Below are positions 34,213 to 45,912 of a stretch of DNA of 64,000 bases, piece after piece. The notes beneath the pieces are model-generated. The model searched no databases and was not told where the DNA came from. It saw nothing but the letters and a program-made list of their open reading frames with translations. How positions within the stretch are numbered: position 1 is the first letter of the stretch; every line of letters begins with the position of its first letter. Source of the stretch: Aporrectodea caliginosa (Eukaryota; Annelida; Clitellata; Crassiclitellata; Lumbricidae); assembly GCA_020284085.1 (NCBI GenBank), contig JACEVL010000973.1, forward strand, positions 62,001-126,000. Direction: 5' to 3'. A program made the position numbers and the translations under genes.

Positions 34213-36532
34213 TGCTTATACTTTTTTTAATGCCTAGCATTTCCTACAGAAAGCTACTCAGGTGAATCAAATGGCAAAATCTATACTGTCATACCTTCTG
34301 CAGTTCTTTTTCTTTCCACTTGCATTGCCGGATTTATCCAATCCGTGCAGGAATAACAGCTGATCCTCTGGCTTTTGATGACTTCATTCACCAGAGAGCC
34401 TTTCCTAGTCATACTTAAGGTAGAGCTGGCTTTAGTTAGCTCAAGAGGAGCAGCACTGAATCCTCTCACTCATTTGCCTCATCCACCAATAAACAATACT
34501 ATCAGTTAATCCCATTTTTATTACAGGCACCTGTCAACGACAGCCATAAAATATCTTTTTAGGGCCCACACACATAAGATGCAACCATTGTTTCCTGCAG
34601 TGAGACAGTGCTATTTTTTGTCCAGGCTAAGATCTTATGTTGGCAGACTTAAGTGTTAAAGTCACCTTGTCTGTGATCATAAAAGCTTTTAGTTTAACAC
34701 TTTAATGACGAGTGTAGTAAAAGTGACTGGGAAACAAATGCAGCTGGTTGTTAAAGTGTTAGGGAATTGACTCTGTGATTGCACTTTGGCAATAAATGCT
34801 TCAAAGAAATAAAAGACAATTCTTTTGATTTCTAGTCTACCAAAATCACATGTATGTATACAGCAAAGTGCTTTTCACTTAGACCCGTTCTTGTACTTGA
34901 CTGCTTTAGATAAGTGAACAGTGCTTCTTGTCAGTAATGTTGGGTTAGCTGCTTACAAAATTCTCCACCAAGTAGCCAAGCACTGACACTGCAGGGTACA
35001 TTTGTGAACATTTTAAGTGTTGTTTTATTCTCCTATAAACTGCACTTGAATGTTGCCTTTGAACATTGAGCATCCTTCGGGAAAATCATTGGTCCTTGAA
35101 GGCTACTATCATGATCCTCATCACTTGCAGCTGCAGAGTGCAACACATAGATGCATTTAAATCAAGAGTCGATTGCAGTTTTTGCGGTGCCCCTGGTAGC
35201 AACTGGGGCTTGCCCAGAGTCAGATAAACAGTCGGTTTATTTAGGGGAATGGGTGCACGATTGTCTAGTGGTTAGAGTACTGGACTGTCAATTGAGAGGT
35301 TGGGAGTTCAAATCCATGTCTGGGCAGAAACTTGTTTTCATATTATGCTCCACCTGTGCCACCTAGGCTACTTGCTATAATGAGTGCATTGACCATAGGC
35401 TGGTAAGGGAGAGGACTGGCCACCCTACCTCACATGCTGAAGCTATAAGAGATGAATTCACTAACATTTCATCCCATGGCTGCCTAAGGGATTGCTCTTC
35501 ATTGTTTAGGGAAGTGGCTACTCTTCCTCCTTCATCTTTGAACTCTCTGGTCTCTTCTGCTGTGTCAAAGTAAGCTCTGCAAGTAGCAAAGATTGTTCTG
35601 GCTATGTAACTGTCATGAAGTGTGAGTGATGTTGATGTGATGTTGAAGTGAGAGTTGATGTGAGTGTCAATTCTACATCAATGTCTCCTGTTACCAGACA
35701 CTACTGCCGAGAATGCATTTGCTTGAGTTGTTTTCTGAAGAAATTATTTTTCCAAGATAAAAGGCAGAAACTGTTATGAGGCCATAAATCTGTCTGTGTG
35801 TGCTGCCAAACAGCCACTCTGTTGAGGACCATGAGAAGGAAGAGAAGATGCTGTGTTTGCCCATCCTTGGGATGGTTAACTGCCATGTCAGAAGTTTCCG
35901 GGATAGAATCGACAGTATTCACTCTGATGTAGATGTCTGATGGCCTGTTCTAAGAGTAATGCCATTGTTACATGACCATGTGCAGATTGTGTTCCTGATG
36001 ACCTTAATGGACTGATTACCCATAGAGCCAGTTTAAGTAAGCTGGATTTCTGTCCTTATTTGGTCCAAAGGTTTTATGGTTGTCCGATAGCTAGCCATTG
36101 GAGCGTTGTTGCGTTATAGTACATAGAACCATCAACTCCAACAACACTGCCTCAGAGTTCGTTGATAAAGGAATCTAATTAAATATAAATAAGCAGTTAG
36201 CTGCACTTACGGCACCTTACCTTCAATGCTTTCCTCACTTACTTTTACATTCCAAGGCCATGGGTTTGACCATTGTATAACCATATATTTGTTGGAGTAG
36301 GGTTATTAGGAAGCACATATCTGTATAGGGGCTTGTCTTTGAAGCAGAGGGAGGAATATGCAGTGTGCTCAAAGACCCCATGGCTTAATTATATAAGAAC
36401 AATTGATGCAGGACCAAGACAATTGAATGTTCTTAGGGCACCTGATGTATGTCCAGGAATCAATCCATCAATGCCATTCTTCTCTATCCTGCACCTTGTC
36501 CTCATTTCTCCTTTTTGCGCTGTATACTGTCC
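34213..36532. other. No gene seen except SINE-A at 35251
   Basis: Plain intron sequence. 35500-35620 continues with sequence related to the left flank of the 116-bp direct repeat (GATTGTTCTGGCTATGTAAC). Confidence 0.45.
35251..35500 (+). mobile_element. SINE-A copy
   Basis: TTGTCTAGTGGTTAGAGTAC and GGGAGTTCAAATCCATG are the pol III boxes. The body matches the 43794 reference through CATCCCATGGCTGCCTAAGG. Confidence 0.75.
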
Positions 36533-36540
36533 ACCATACA

Positions 36541-37037
36541 TAGGGTTGCCAGACGTCCGGCAAAAGGAGGACATGTCCTCCTTTTTGGCCATATGTCCTC
36601 TGTCCGGCAGGCAAAGCTAGAAACCTGGAAAATGTCTGGCTTTTTGTGTATTTGTTTATTGTGCTATTGGCTAATATTTCATGACAGTTTTTAACGACTT
36701 TACATGAGCATGCTGTCACTAAGTTCCCCTCGGGACCCCATCAGGCTTACAGTCACATCTACTTATTTATTGTTTATTGCAGCTGTATTTCTTCCCGACG
36801 TTTCTAGTCCTTGATCTGAGTAGTTACAATCTATGTATGGACTGTCTATGAGACTACATGGTCAAATTGCTAATTTTATTCCATAACGGATTGCTTTCCA
36901 ATGTGACTTTGTTTCTTGGTTACGTAGGAGACCGTCTGACTCTGAAGTCCGGAGTGAAACATTCAGTGTGTCCTCCTTTGTCTTCCTATCCGGCTTTCTG
37001 TGTCCTCCTTAGGCTATCTATGTATCTGGTAACCCTA
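36541..37037. mobile_element. hAT MITE (497 bp)
   Basis: Ends TAGGGTTGCCAGACGTCCGG and CTGGTAACCCTA, with the perfect 8-bp duplication ACCATACA (36533-36540 and 37038-37045). Repeated TGTCCTCCTTT motifs lie subterminally on both sides. The open frames across it are not transposase-like. Confidence 0.9.
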
Positions 37038-37482
37038 ACCATACAGTCCCAATGGGCTGTTTGTAACCTTCCTTTGACCTTATCTTTCTTCCAAGTTGTC
37101 TCAGGTCTGTATACTATCAAGAGCAATTTTAATTGTGTAACATCTACCTGACTATGGAACATTTGACAGAGAAGTTCTTGCAGAGGCAAGGACAGCACTG
37201 AGGCTATTGTATCTGGGGTTGAATGTGTTGCTTGCTATGTATAATTATCTGTTCCTTGTGAGGAATAACAAAAGATGTTCAGGTTGCATGTTTCCTTCTG
37301 AGCAGCAATCTTTTCATGCTAAGAATTCATCTCTTGAGGACCATAATTTGTGTCTGCAGAAAGACTTTTTGTTATTAGAGCTGAGTTTCATTGTCAAAGT
37401 CTTTTGTTTTCGTCGTAAGCGTGGTTGCGCATCGGGCATGTAAACACTGGTCCATCTTGGCATTTCAGTTTCTCTTTATCAC

Positions 37483-37600
37483 CACTTGAAAACTGTTCTT
37501 TTCTGCCGGATGGAGGTGTGGGGGGGATGAACTGGGATAACTCTCAGTAGTAATCTGGGAGAGGCACTATATAAGTGCTCTGAATGAATGAGTGAGGGAT
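37483..37600 (+). mobile_element. LINE/SINE-B tail fragment
   Basis: TTGAAAACTGTTCTTTTCTG, then CTCAGTAGTAATCTGGGAGA and GCACTATATAAGTGCTCTG, with (AATG)n. A diverged LINE end on the forward strand. Confidence 0.55.
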
Positions 37601-38224
37601 GTTTTATCAGTATATTCCAAGTCCATATGTTTTAATATTGGGATAACATTTTTACTGCATGACCCTAATGTTTCATTTTTGGGTTTGGCTGAGGTGGGTT
37701 AGTATAATACGAGTGACATAGCAGTGATAGAGCATCAGGAAAGAGTGACACAGTATAGGTATAGGCTGATATATAACTATATGAATGAATGAATATATAA
37801 TTGACTCCTAGCACTCCTAATGTCTTTTCTTATTGCACAATAACACTGATAACATGGAAAAAAGTGATAAACTTCCTGCAAACTTGTGTTTTGTTTGTCA
37901 TTTGTCTCAGAATCTCAGTTGGGTGATAGATCTTGAGGGGTTAAGGTGAGTTGGTATTCATGTACTATAGATAATTCCAGCCGAGTGTTTGCAACAATAA
38001 AGGAATTCATAAAAGAAAACTACCACACAGATCAAAAGGTGGAGAGGCTGGTGGCACGGAACAACATTCGTGCAATGTAAAGAAAGAAGAAAGAGTAAAT
38101 CCAGAGGGAATAGAAGATTGCAACTGTTGTCAAGAAACATGGCGTTGTCACTCTCAGTGAATACCTTCTGGGGGTTATGCACAATTTATCCATTTTACAG
38201 ATTGAGATATGAATCAAGTAATAG

Positions 38225-38385
38225 CGATTCATTTTGTTACTCTTTTATGAAATTTAATGAGTTACATATTTGTCACTCTTTTGAAATCTTATTTAATTTG
38301 TCTAGCTGTCACTCTTTTGATACAGTATTTTTGTCGCTCTTTTCTTGTGTCACTCTTTCATTGTGTCACTCTTTTGAACCACTCC
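38225..38385 (+). repeat. Interspersed GTCACTCTTTTGA motif array
   Basis: TCACTCTTTTG-like motifs recur about seven times at uneven spacing just before the hAT MITE at 38411. Confidence 0.6.
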
Positions 38386-38410
38386 TGGCTGGGGTAGAAT
38401 GTGTATAAAC

Positions 38411-38701
38411 TAGGGGTGGGCAACGATTAAAAATTTTAATCGAAATTAAAGTAAAAGTTGCGATTAATTTTAACGTGCCTCTAACTACTCTAAACTCTGA
38501 GTAGTTATGGTGAATAGCTATATAAATGCTTACAGCAATAAACAAAAAGCAAACATGTCCTGACTAGCCTACTACTTTTTAGTTTTTACTTTAAAGTTTA
38601 AACAGAGCGGTTTACCAAGCATTATTTTAGCACATTTCTAGCAATAATTGGGCTCAGTGACAATCGCGTTAACTTAATAACGCGTTAATTGCCCAGCCTT
38701 A
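38411..38701. mobile_element. hAT-like MITE (291 bp)
   Basis: Ends TAGGGGTGGGCAACGATTAA and TTAATTGCCCAGCCTTA (10 of 13 inverted at the tips). The flanks GTATAAAC and GTATAATC match at 7 of 8. ATTAAAATTTTAAT-type and CGCGTTAA motifs lie subterminally. No ORF. Confidence 0.78.
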
Positions 38702-39316
38702 GTATAATCTATTGGTGGAGACTCCAGAGCTGAGCAGCTATGATAGAAAGATGCAATTAATTTTTTGACTGTAGAAGTTGTTGCTTGATATACCAGACTG
38801 TTGGCAATAATTGATTTAATGAAGGAGTTGATTATGAAATGTATTGACCCATTGCAAACTAGACTTAATTTATCTTACTTTAAAGCCAATTATGTATCTT
38901 TTAAAAATCAGACACATTTTATGGTCCTTTTTTATAGTCTAGACATCAAAGGTTTTCTAGCCAAAAGGAAATATGATAAGAGAGAGATGTTCCTAAATGA
39001 AAGCCATTGCTGGCAGTGATGTTTCTTTTTAGATCTAGTTAACATTCAGATAAAAACATGAAACTCTTTGTAAACATAATGTATAGTCCTACATGGGATG
39101 GATTTGTAGCGACCTCTGGATTATATCTCTTTTTGAACTCTGTTGATAATTTGATAATATATGTTCATGTGTCTGTTTAGATTTGTTAGCAACCTGTGTA
39201 TTATATCTTGTTATATGTGCCTTAGAGTATGTAGTAGTTGGCATAAACAGCTGTTTATAGACTGAGGTTATGCCTTACTGGCGACAGACACTGTACGGAT
39301 TATGTTGTAATATAAG

Positions 39317-39595
39317 AGGAGAAGAAGAGCAGTCCCCTTATAAATCTAGGCCTGGGAGTCCCCATGGGTATTAAGTGTTAGCAACTTCATTTTTTCTACC
39401 CTCCACATAAGAGGATGTGGCCAGCCCTTGCCGTCTGATCGTCTCACTGGGTCACTGTATTCAGTATAGCTGAGTTGGTTATGGGGTGCAAGTGGAGTCG
39501 AAACCTCTAAAGAAATTTCTGCTGTGGCAGGGATTTGAACCCCAACCTTCCACTTAACAGTCCAGCACACTAACCATTAGACTATCCTGCACCCC
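39317..39595 (-). mobile_element. SINE-A copy
   Basis: Reads in reverse from GGGGTGCAGGATAGTCTAAT through GGGATTTGAACCCCA-type B-box sequence to CCCATGGGTATTAAGTG. Full length. Confidence 0.75.
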
Positions 39596-40065
39596 TTAAC
39601 TGATTTATTAATAGCTCTTTGTAGACGTAAGCCTTACCGGTGATACTAACTCTGTATTGACGAGCTGCATTGGTTTCCCAGTCAGTGTTAGTACACTCTC
39701 GTCGTTAAAGCCCTAAGTTGCAATTTAATTAGACACTTAATTGGGACTGCTTTGAAGAATCTCCTTAAGTACGGATGATTTCAAGGACCCATAGAAATTG
39801 CCACCTACAATCAAGCCAAATGATGTTGAGCCATTGACCTTTGTTAGGTATTAATCTAGAGTAACTGCATGAGAAGTCCTAACTGTTTGTGTTAATGTTT
39901 TGAGACTCTGATAGCTCAGCATTAGACATTCAATTGTTAAATAATTTGTCGATGTCGTCTGTGGTTAAGATTCAATGCAATTTCTGCGAAATGAAAGACT
40001 GGCATTCATCGGTTTGACAGACAGCATCTAACGACCCTGACTGATTCCTCGGGTCTGGGTCTTAG

Positions 40066-40273
40066 ACGTGACTATTTGGATGGTCGTCATCCCTTTTATG
40101 CGTTTCATTCTCCTTCAATGGTGGGTTCAGTCCGTGCCCTCTCTTATGTCTCCCCTCCGACCGACCGGGGTCCGCCCCCGTCTTCCCTCTAATGCTCCTC
40201 CACGCATCCTAATAGTACCAGCGGCGGCGGCTCATCGGAAACGTAGTCTGGAGGAAACTGATAAATATTTCAG
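40066..40273 (+). other. Exon-like GC-rich island inside liprin-beta intron 1
   Basis: The island begins after GGTCTTAG and ends at TTTCAG|GTTCGT, the same donor hexamer as liprin-beta exon 1. One frame is open throughout and ends LEETDKYFR. Spliced after exon 1 it stays open, but its length (208) is not a multiple of three and would shift exon 2 out of frame. Another frame reads DGRHPFYAFHSPSMVGSVRA before a stop, slightly like the pre-coiled-coil region of liprin-beta. It could be an untranslated alternative exon, a degraded exon or chance. Confidence 0.2.
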
Positions 40274-40400
40274 GTTCGTTCCTTGCGCTTTGCAGATTGA
40301 TTTTGCTATATTTGATTTGGTGGCAGCCTCTGGTGACAGCTGAGTGAAGCACGTGACATAATTGACCTAATGCTTAGCAGCAACAGTTGATCTATTAGTG

Positions 40401-40485
40401 ATGCATGGTGGTGATGATGACGATGATGATGATGGTGATGGTGATGATGATGATGATGATGGTGGTGGTGATGGTGATGGTGAAT
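40401..40485 (+). repeat. (GAT/GGT)n microsatellite
   Basis: GATGGTGAT units. It reads as poly-His on the minus strand. Confidence 0.9.
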
Positions 40486-41934
40486 AATCTTCCTAAGGCT
40501 CTGGCTATGTGACTTGGTCATCTGAAGGCATGGACGTTGACGGCTGAATGACGTTAATGGCTAAACTATGCTGATGGCTAAATGACATGGGTGACTGTGG
40601 ATGAATGGTGTTAATGACTAAATGACATGGTTGAATGTTTGTGGCTGAATGACTTGTGTGGATGAATGGTGTTAATGACTGACATGGGTGAATGTTTGTG
40701 GCTGAGCAAAAATCAAAGATGAATGGTGTTAATGGTTGAATGACTGGGCTTTCCCTTCTGAACAATTAGTCTGTATGTTTCCTAGAAGACTAATTGATCT
40801 GCATCTGTGTGGCACCTGATCCTATCTTAAGTACATTTACATCCATATTATTCCTGTCCTTTGTGTTATTTGCTGCTCATTTCTTTTCACATCTGTCTCT
40901 CTGGCAGTCTTGTTGTGTATGTCCAAGTGGCATTCTATCTGTCTCTCTCTCTCTGTGTCTCATCTTGTACATTGATATTTATCTTGTTGAAACCAGACTT
41001 AGCAATAAACACGTAGTAAACTAGCACATTTGTTGCTCGTTAGACAGTGTAAAAATTTGCAAGATGTATACCAACTATCTTACATTTTTTAGAAGCCTAA
41101 ACCTGAGTTTTTGTTTGAATGAAAAGACACCTGTTAAGCCATTATGGAGTAATTTATTCTCCAGATCGAGAGATGCATTTGAATGATGATGCCTTTGCCA
41201 GATGCATTTCAGTTTAGGAAACTTAACCAGCCAAGTTCTGCAAATCGGTGGCTGTAATCTGAGCTCTATGGACCGGGTAATGGTTTTTGTCTGTTATGGT
41301 TCTTTGGGTTTGTCTTGATTAGTAGGTCTAGGATCCACGGTCTGTCTGGGTTTATACAACGACCTGTGGCTTATTATATAAGAGCCCTTGGCTGATACTA
41401 GGACCTCAGTGTAATAGGCCTATCTAGGAGCCAATGGCTAATGGGATATCCTGTCTAGCACAACAGCTAATTAGGTTGAAAGTCCGCTACTTACAGATCC
41501 TTTAATTTGGTGATCTGAGGGAATTAAGGTCAGAGCATTAGGTCAGATTTATGTCAGAGGTTGATCTGAGGTCACAGTGAGGTCAAACTGAGGTAGACTG
41601 GTGCAAGGACCTCTGGATTAGATAGGAGCCCTTGACTGGTGTTAGATGAAAAGCAGATCAGGGAAGGATTTGAAGTCCTCCAAGGTCAACAAGGGTGAAA
41701 GGCAGAATATAAGAAGAACACATGGAAGTTAGATATGGAACTAGGATCAGAGGAGGGTGATGCTGATTGTGATGAGGGTTGGGTCAAAGTATAAATTGGG
41801 GTGAGAGTGTGCCTCTGAGGCTCTGTGGGTGTTTTGGTGGTTGGCTCTGACTGAAGAGGGATGAACGATATTGTGTAGTGGTGCATGGTGGACTGGTGTT
41901 TAAATAAATATAAGGACAGAAAGTTATGTTTAGA

Positions 41935-42025
41935 GATTTCTGCTTCATCTGTGAGAGGATGAGATAGTGAGGGAGACGACTGGCAATATGGGGAGGCTAG
42001 CTGAAGGGACTGTTCTTCTTCTTAT
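41935..42025 (+). mobile_element. SINE-A fragment with expanded (CTT)n tail
   Basis: GAGATTTCTGCTTCATCTGT, GGATGAGATAGTGAGGGAGA and GCTGAAGGGACTGTTCTTCT. The pyrimidine-rich tract to 42235 looks like an overgrown tail of this copy. Confidence 0.6.
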
Positions 42026-42235
42026 TCTTCTCCTCCTTCTCCTTTCTCTTCTTTTTTATGTTCTCCATTCACTTTTTCTTCCTCTTCCTCCTCTTCTTCT
42101 TCTTCCTTCCTCTTTGTTTTCCTCTTCCTCTATGTGTTCCTCTTCCTTCTGTTTCCTCTTCCTTCCTCTTCCTTTTCTTCCTTTTCCTCTTCTTCCTCCT
42201 TGTCTTCCTCTTTCTTCCTCTTCCTCTTATTATAA
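42000..42235 (+). repeat. Pyrimidine-rich (CTT/CCT)n tract
   Basis: Continues the SINE-A tail at 41935-42025 for 200 bases. Confidence 0.85.
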
Positions 42236-42780
42236 GTTGAGGTCAGCTTGAAGTGAGAATGTGTCTCTGAGGCTCTGTGGGTGTGTTTTGGGGTTGGTTC
42301 TGAAGGAAGAACGAGACTGGTAATAGTCCGATCGGTAAATTACACATGGCCCTCTGGTGATTGAAAATGGCAGGTTTATTTCTGGTGATGTCTGAATGGA
42401 ACTGCTTGGTGATTGGCTGTGGGCTGGCGGCAGATGGAGCCACCAGTCCTAGTTTCTGATGCTGGCAAATGGACCCATCTATTGACAATAACAATACGAA
42501 CAATTATCATCAGTCAAGCGATAGTATCAATATTTTCGTAATCATCAACAGCACAATGGCAAACAGAACTTTACGAAGGACAGTGATGATGATGGTGGTG
42601 ATGATGATGTTGATGGTGACAGTGATAAAGCTGATGACAGATGTTGGAATTATGACATAGTAATCTACCAGAAAAATGTCAGTGAAATAATACTTGCAGG
42701 TTTGGTTCTTTTCTGAATGATTGCATGATATATGTATCATAGTGAATCGCCATCCGATTGTTGATTTGACTGTTGTTTTA

Positions 42781-42893
42781 GGTGGTGGTAGTGGTTATAG
42801 GAGTGGTGGTTATAGGAGTGGTGGTTATAGGAGTGGTGGTTATAGGAGTGGTGGTTATAGGAGTGGTGGTTATAGGAGTGGTGGTTGTTTTAT
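42781..42893 (+). repeat. 15-bp minisatellite (GGTTATAGGAGTGGT)
   Basis: Six or seven nearly perfect copies. Being in multiples of three, it yields an apparent GGYRSG-repeat reading frame that I treat as an artefact. Confidence 0.85.
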
Positions 42894-42966
42894 GGCTGTT
42901 ATTGTGGTGTTAGTGATGTACAGTGTGTATCTAGACACTGGTTATAATGCCTTTTAAGTGCTTCAT

Positions 42967-43195
42967 GCTGATGATGATGATGATGATGACTATGGTGATG
43001 ATGATTTCCTGATGATGATGATGATGATGATAATGATGACTATGGTGATAACTATAATGATGATTATAATGATGATGACTATGGTGATAACTATAATGAT
43101 GATGACTGATGATGATGATGACTGTGATGACTATGATGGTGGTGGTGGTGATGATGATGACGACGACGATGACAATGGCGGTGGTGATGATGATC
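42967..43195 (+). repeat. (GAT)n-rich tract just upstream of liprin-beta exon 2
   Basis: GAT and GAC triplets with ATAACTATAATGATGATTAT modules. It ends 170 bases before the exon 2 acceptor. Confidence 0.85.
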
Positions 43196-43365
43196 GTCTG
43201 TCTGTCTATCTGTATAGATCTATCCATGTGACCATCTAGCTGATGACACTGTGTGTATGTATTTATGGGAACATTTATTTATGATGTATCTGTAAGACCT
43301 CAGAGAGAGTCCCTGACAATAGACGTTAATGTGACAGTTGTACGTATTTGCCGATGTCTTTACAG

Positions 43366-43751
43366 ATACGACATCGACATCCACGACAAAGCCATCGAAT
43401 GGCAGCAGCAGTGGTCAATCAGTGCAGAACGGCCACCACCATCCTTCCCCTTCTGCCCCTCACCATCCTCATCAACCAACAATGGGACCACCAGGGCTCC
43501 ATCATCGGCTGGCCAACGGAGCAGGTGGAGGGGGGTCGTCGGCCTATATGGGGGGTCCGTCGTCTCTGCCCAAGATGTCATCGCCGCGAGTGCAGTCGTC
43601 GTCCCGGGCCATCTGGCTGTTCAATGACCTTCACTCGGCCCTCAAGGCCCTCGATGACCCAGCCGTTGTCTTCCAACAGATCCAACCGGAGGCGCAGGAG
43701 TACTTCGTCAAGTGGCTGGGCGAAGCATCCTCCTCCGCTCACGGCAACAAG
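43366..43751 (+). CDS. PPFIBP1: Liprin-beta, second coding exon
   Basis: The exon follows a pyrimidine tract and AG (43364-43365) and ends at AAG|GTCAGA. It starts in phase 1, matching exon 1, and ends in phase 0. Joined to exon 1 it gives 167 residues. Residues 40-118 are a Ser/His/Pro/Gly-rich linker (HHHPSPSAPHHPHQP, then GAGGGGSS), longer than in vertebrates. Residues 119-158 contain RAIWLFNDLHSALKALDD and EAQEYFVKWLGE, corresponding to the RALHLVEDLRGLLEMM and AETLVEWLQ segments of vertebrate liprin-beta that lie just before the coiled coil. The exon is more GC- and CpG-rich than the introns around it, as expected of coding sequence. The frame is unambiguous because only it contains the family motifs, although another frame also stays open for about 85 codons. 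Confidence 0.88.
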
Positions 43752-43793
43752 GTCAGAATTATTGCTATTAACATCTATATTATCTTTATTATA

Positions 43794-44070
43794 GGGGTGC
43801 TCGATGGTGTAGTGGTTATCGTGCTGGACTGTCAATTGAGGGGTCGGCGGTTCAAATCCCGCCCAGGGAGAAATTTGGTTGGAGATTTCTGCTCCACCTG
43901 CACCCCTAGGCAACTCATCTATAATGAGTACACTGTCGGTGGGAGGATGAGATGGTGAGGGAGAGGATTGGCAACCCGCCCTCATATGCCGAGCTTATGA
44001 AAATGAAGTCGCTAACACTTCATACCCATGGCTGCCTCAGGGCCACTTTATGGGATTGCCCTTCTTCTTC
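43794..44070 (+). mobile_element. tRNA-derived SINE-A, 43 bases behind liprin-beta exon 2
   Basis: The head has TGGTGTAGTGGTTATCG (A box) and GGCGGTTCAAATCCCGCC (B box), with CTGTCAA at the anticodon-loop position, so it may derive from tRNA-Asp(GTC). The body has ATAATGAGTACACTGTCGGT, GAAGTCGCTAACACTTCATA and CCCATGGCTGCCTCAGGG and ends in (CTT)n. It is the best preserved copy in the window and was used as the family reference. Confidence 0.8.
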
Positions 44071-44310
44071 TATCATTATCATTGTTATTGTACCTATAAA
44101 GGAAAGCTTAGTCAATGTGCAATGCTGATAAGCTATTTTCTGCATTTAATCTGTGCATTGAAAGCAATTAATGTGATGATGTGTGGAGTTGGGTTGAGAG
44201 ATAACGGCAAAATGGTAAATCATTTGTAGTGCATAAAGTTAAACTGTGCATAATAGTTCAAATGAGGGTAATTTGGACATTTTGAGAAGGAAAGGGTTAG
44301 GTTGGTTGGT

Positions 44311-44390
44311 TACCAGTTAGTTGACACTGTGTATATAACAAATGACTAGCTCGCCCTCCTCCTCTCTCCAGGCTTGGGACTGGCACTAGC
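44311..44390 (+). repeat. Rep-D copy
   Basis: CCAGTTAGTTGACACTGTGT, CTCGCCCTCCTCCTCTCTCC and AGGCTTGGGACTGGCACTAG. Confidence 0.65.
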
Positions 44391-45069
44391 CGAATACGGA
44401 ATACGAGTAGTGTCAGAATTAAAAAGTAATGTTATGGACCATGTCTTTATATAGACAACAGGGATCCGTGTGAGTCATCGTACAACTGATGTTGTCTTTT
44501 AGGCTGATTACATGTATTGTATAATGCACATATATCACTTGTTGATCCCTGGATGACTCTGTGTGTGTGTCTGTGTGTGCTTGTGTATGTCTGTGTGCGT
44601 GTGTCTATGTGTGAGTGACCGATGTTATTAGCATTCTGTCGCCGGCGCCACAAGGGTATGAGCCAATGTTTCTCGACATAAATCTATTGTTCACAGTCAT
44701 CTCTCCTATGATCCTTATAGCCAACCGATTGCTTGTCCCCTTCCTCTTCCTCTGCATCCTTCTCCTTGTCTGCCTCTATCTGCTTCTTGTCTTCTTTATA
44801 TTCCTGATCACGGCTCTTGATCCCTGTTTCTTCTGATCCTATTCTGTTGCCTTTGCTGTTCAGCCTTCTGTCATTTCTCATCCAATAATATTCATCTCTT
44901 CTTTTACTTTCGTTTGTTGCTGTTCGTGTCAGATCAGATGCGAGTTTCATTGATCCAGGTTTTTTAATGTGATTATTTCCTGTGGCATATCTTTAAGTGA
45001 TAAATTGCGACTTTTGAACCACTGAGTTTAAAACCTCTGGACTTAGAACCTCTGAGTTTGGAATGTCTG

Positions 45070-45135
45070 GTTTTAGAACCTATGGGTTTAGAACGTATGG
45101 GTTTAGAACGTATGGGTTTAGAACGTATGGGTTCC
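45070..45135 (+). repeat. 15-bp minisatellite (GGTTTAGAACGTATG)
   Basis: Four good copies and a few decayed ones upstream from about 45025. Confidence 0.8.
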
Positions 45136-45304
45136 TTCATCATCGTTCCGGTCATGATAACACATATTCATCATTCTCATCAACATCACTTGGTTATCAC
45201 TTCCCGTCATCAATATTTATTCTATAGGCCTAGGTTCAGCTTGGTAGTTAATAATTATGCCGTCTCCAATAATATATTTACTCTCTTGAGACACTGTGCA
45301 TGTC

Positions 45305-45535
45305 TGGTCCTTGTATAGGTCACCTGGTCCAGTGGTCCTAGTATAGGTCACCTGGTCCATGTATGGGTCACCTGGTCCAGTGGTCCTTGTATAGGTCACC
45401 TGGTCCATGTATGGGTCACCTGGTCCAGTGGTCCTTGTATAGGTCACCTGGTCCATGTATGGGTCACCTGGTCGAGTGGTCCTTGTATAGGTCACCTGGT
45501 CCTTGTATAGGTCACCTAGTCCGTGTGTAGGTCAC
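45305..45535 (+). repeat. 48-bp array with RGGTCACCTGG in each half
   Basis: Units restart at GGTCCAGTGGTCC (45326, 45374, 45422, 45470), a period of exactly 48. Each is two related halves, ATAGGTCACCTGGTCC and ATGGGTCACCTGGTCC. RGGTCACC occurs ten times. RGGTCA is the nuclear-receptor half-site and CACCTG is an E-box; whether they act here is unknown. Confidence 0.8.
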
Positions 45536-45912
45536 CCTCTTCCTTCTCTGATTCCTGTTCATCGGATTCAATGGAAGTGAGTGTACTGTGCATAGATAGA
45601 TGCATCTGTGCTGCTGGTCTTTCCTTGATACTGGTTCATTGGATACAAATTATGTTGTTGCATTCGATCTATGCTAATGGACTTCTCCGTTCTCATTGGG
45701 ATCCGTTACAACCCTTGGGCTTTTCAGTCTTACGCCATGCATTGGCCACTAGTTCGGTTTCATTCGCCAGGGGGCTACAGTGATTATGTACGTGGAATCG
45801 GATTTTACTGTTCTTCGTTTGACTCGGCAGATGGCAGCATAGTTCTGACGGTTGATAGCAATAGGAATTGACACATAATCTCACAGGTAATGAATGGCCT
45901 GCTTGCTGAGGC

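Larger units (their letters stand above)
17293..43365 (+). other. Liprin-beta intron 1, about 26 kb
   Basis: This intron runs from the GT at 17293 to the AG at 43365 and joins two phase-1 ends. It is filled with RTE-like LINE fragments, tRNA-derived SINEs, at least six hAT-like elements and several microsatellites, listed separately. Apart from a weak candidate at 40066-40273, I see no other exon in it. Both boundaries are inferred from splice consensus and from the protein match on either side. Confidence 0.75.

Noticed and set aside
42721..42957. Gly/Tyr/Arg repeat protein (GGYRSG units)
   Set aside because: It is the translation of a 15-bp minisatellite within an intron.
43366..43627. Alternative frame of exon 2 starting YDIDIHDKAIEWQQQW
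   Set aside because: It lacks the liprin-beta motifs and stops inside the exon; the frame with RAIWLFNDL joins exon 1 correctly.
43794..43870. tRNA-Asp gene
   Set aside because: Same reasoning: it belongs to a dispersed SINE with several copies in the window.
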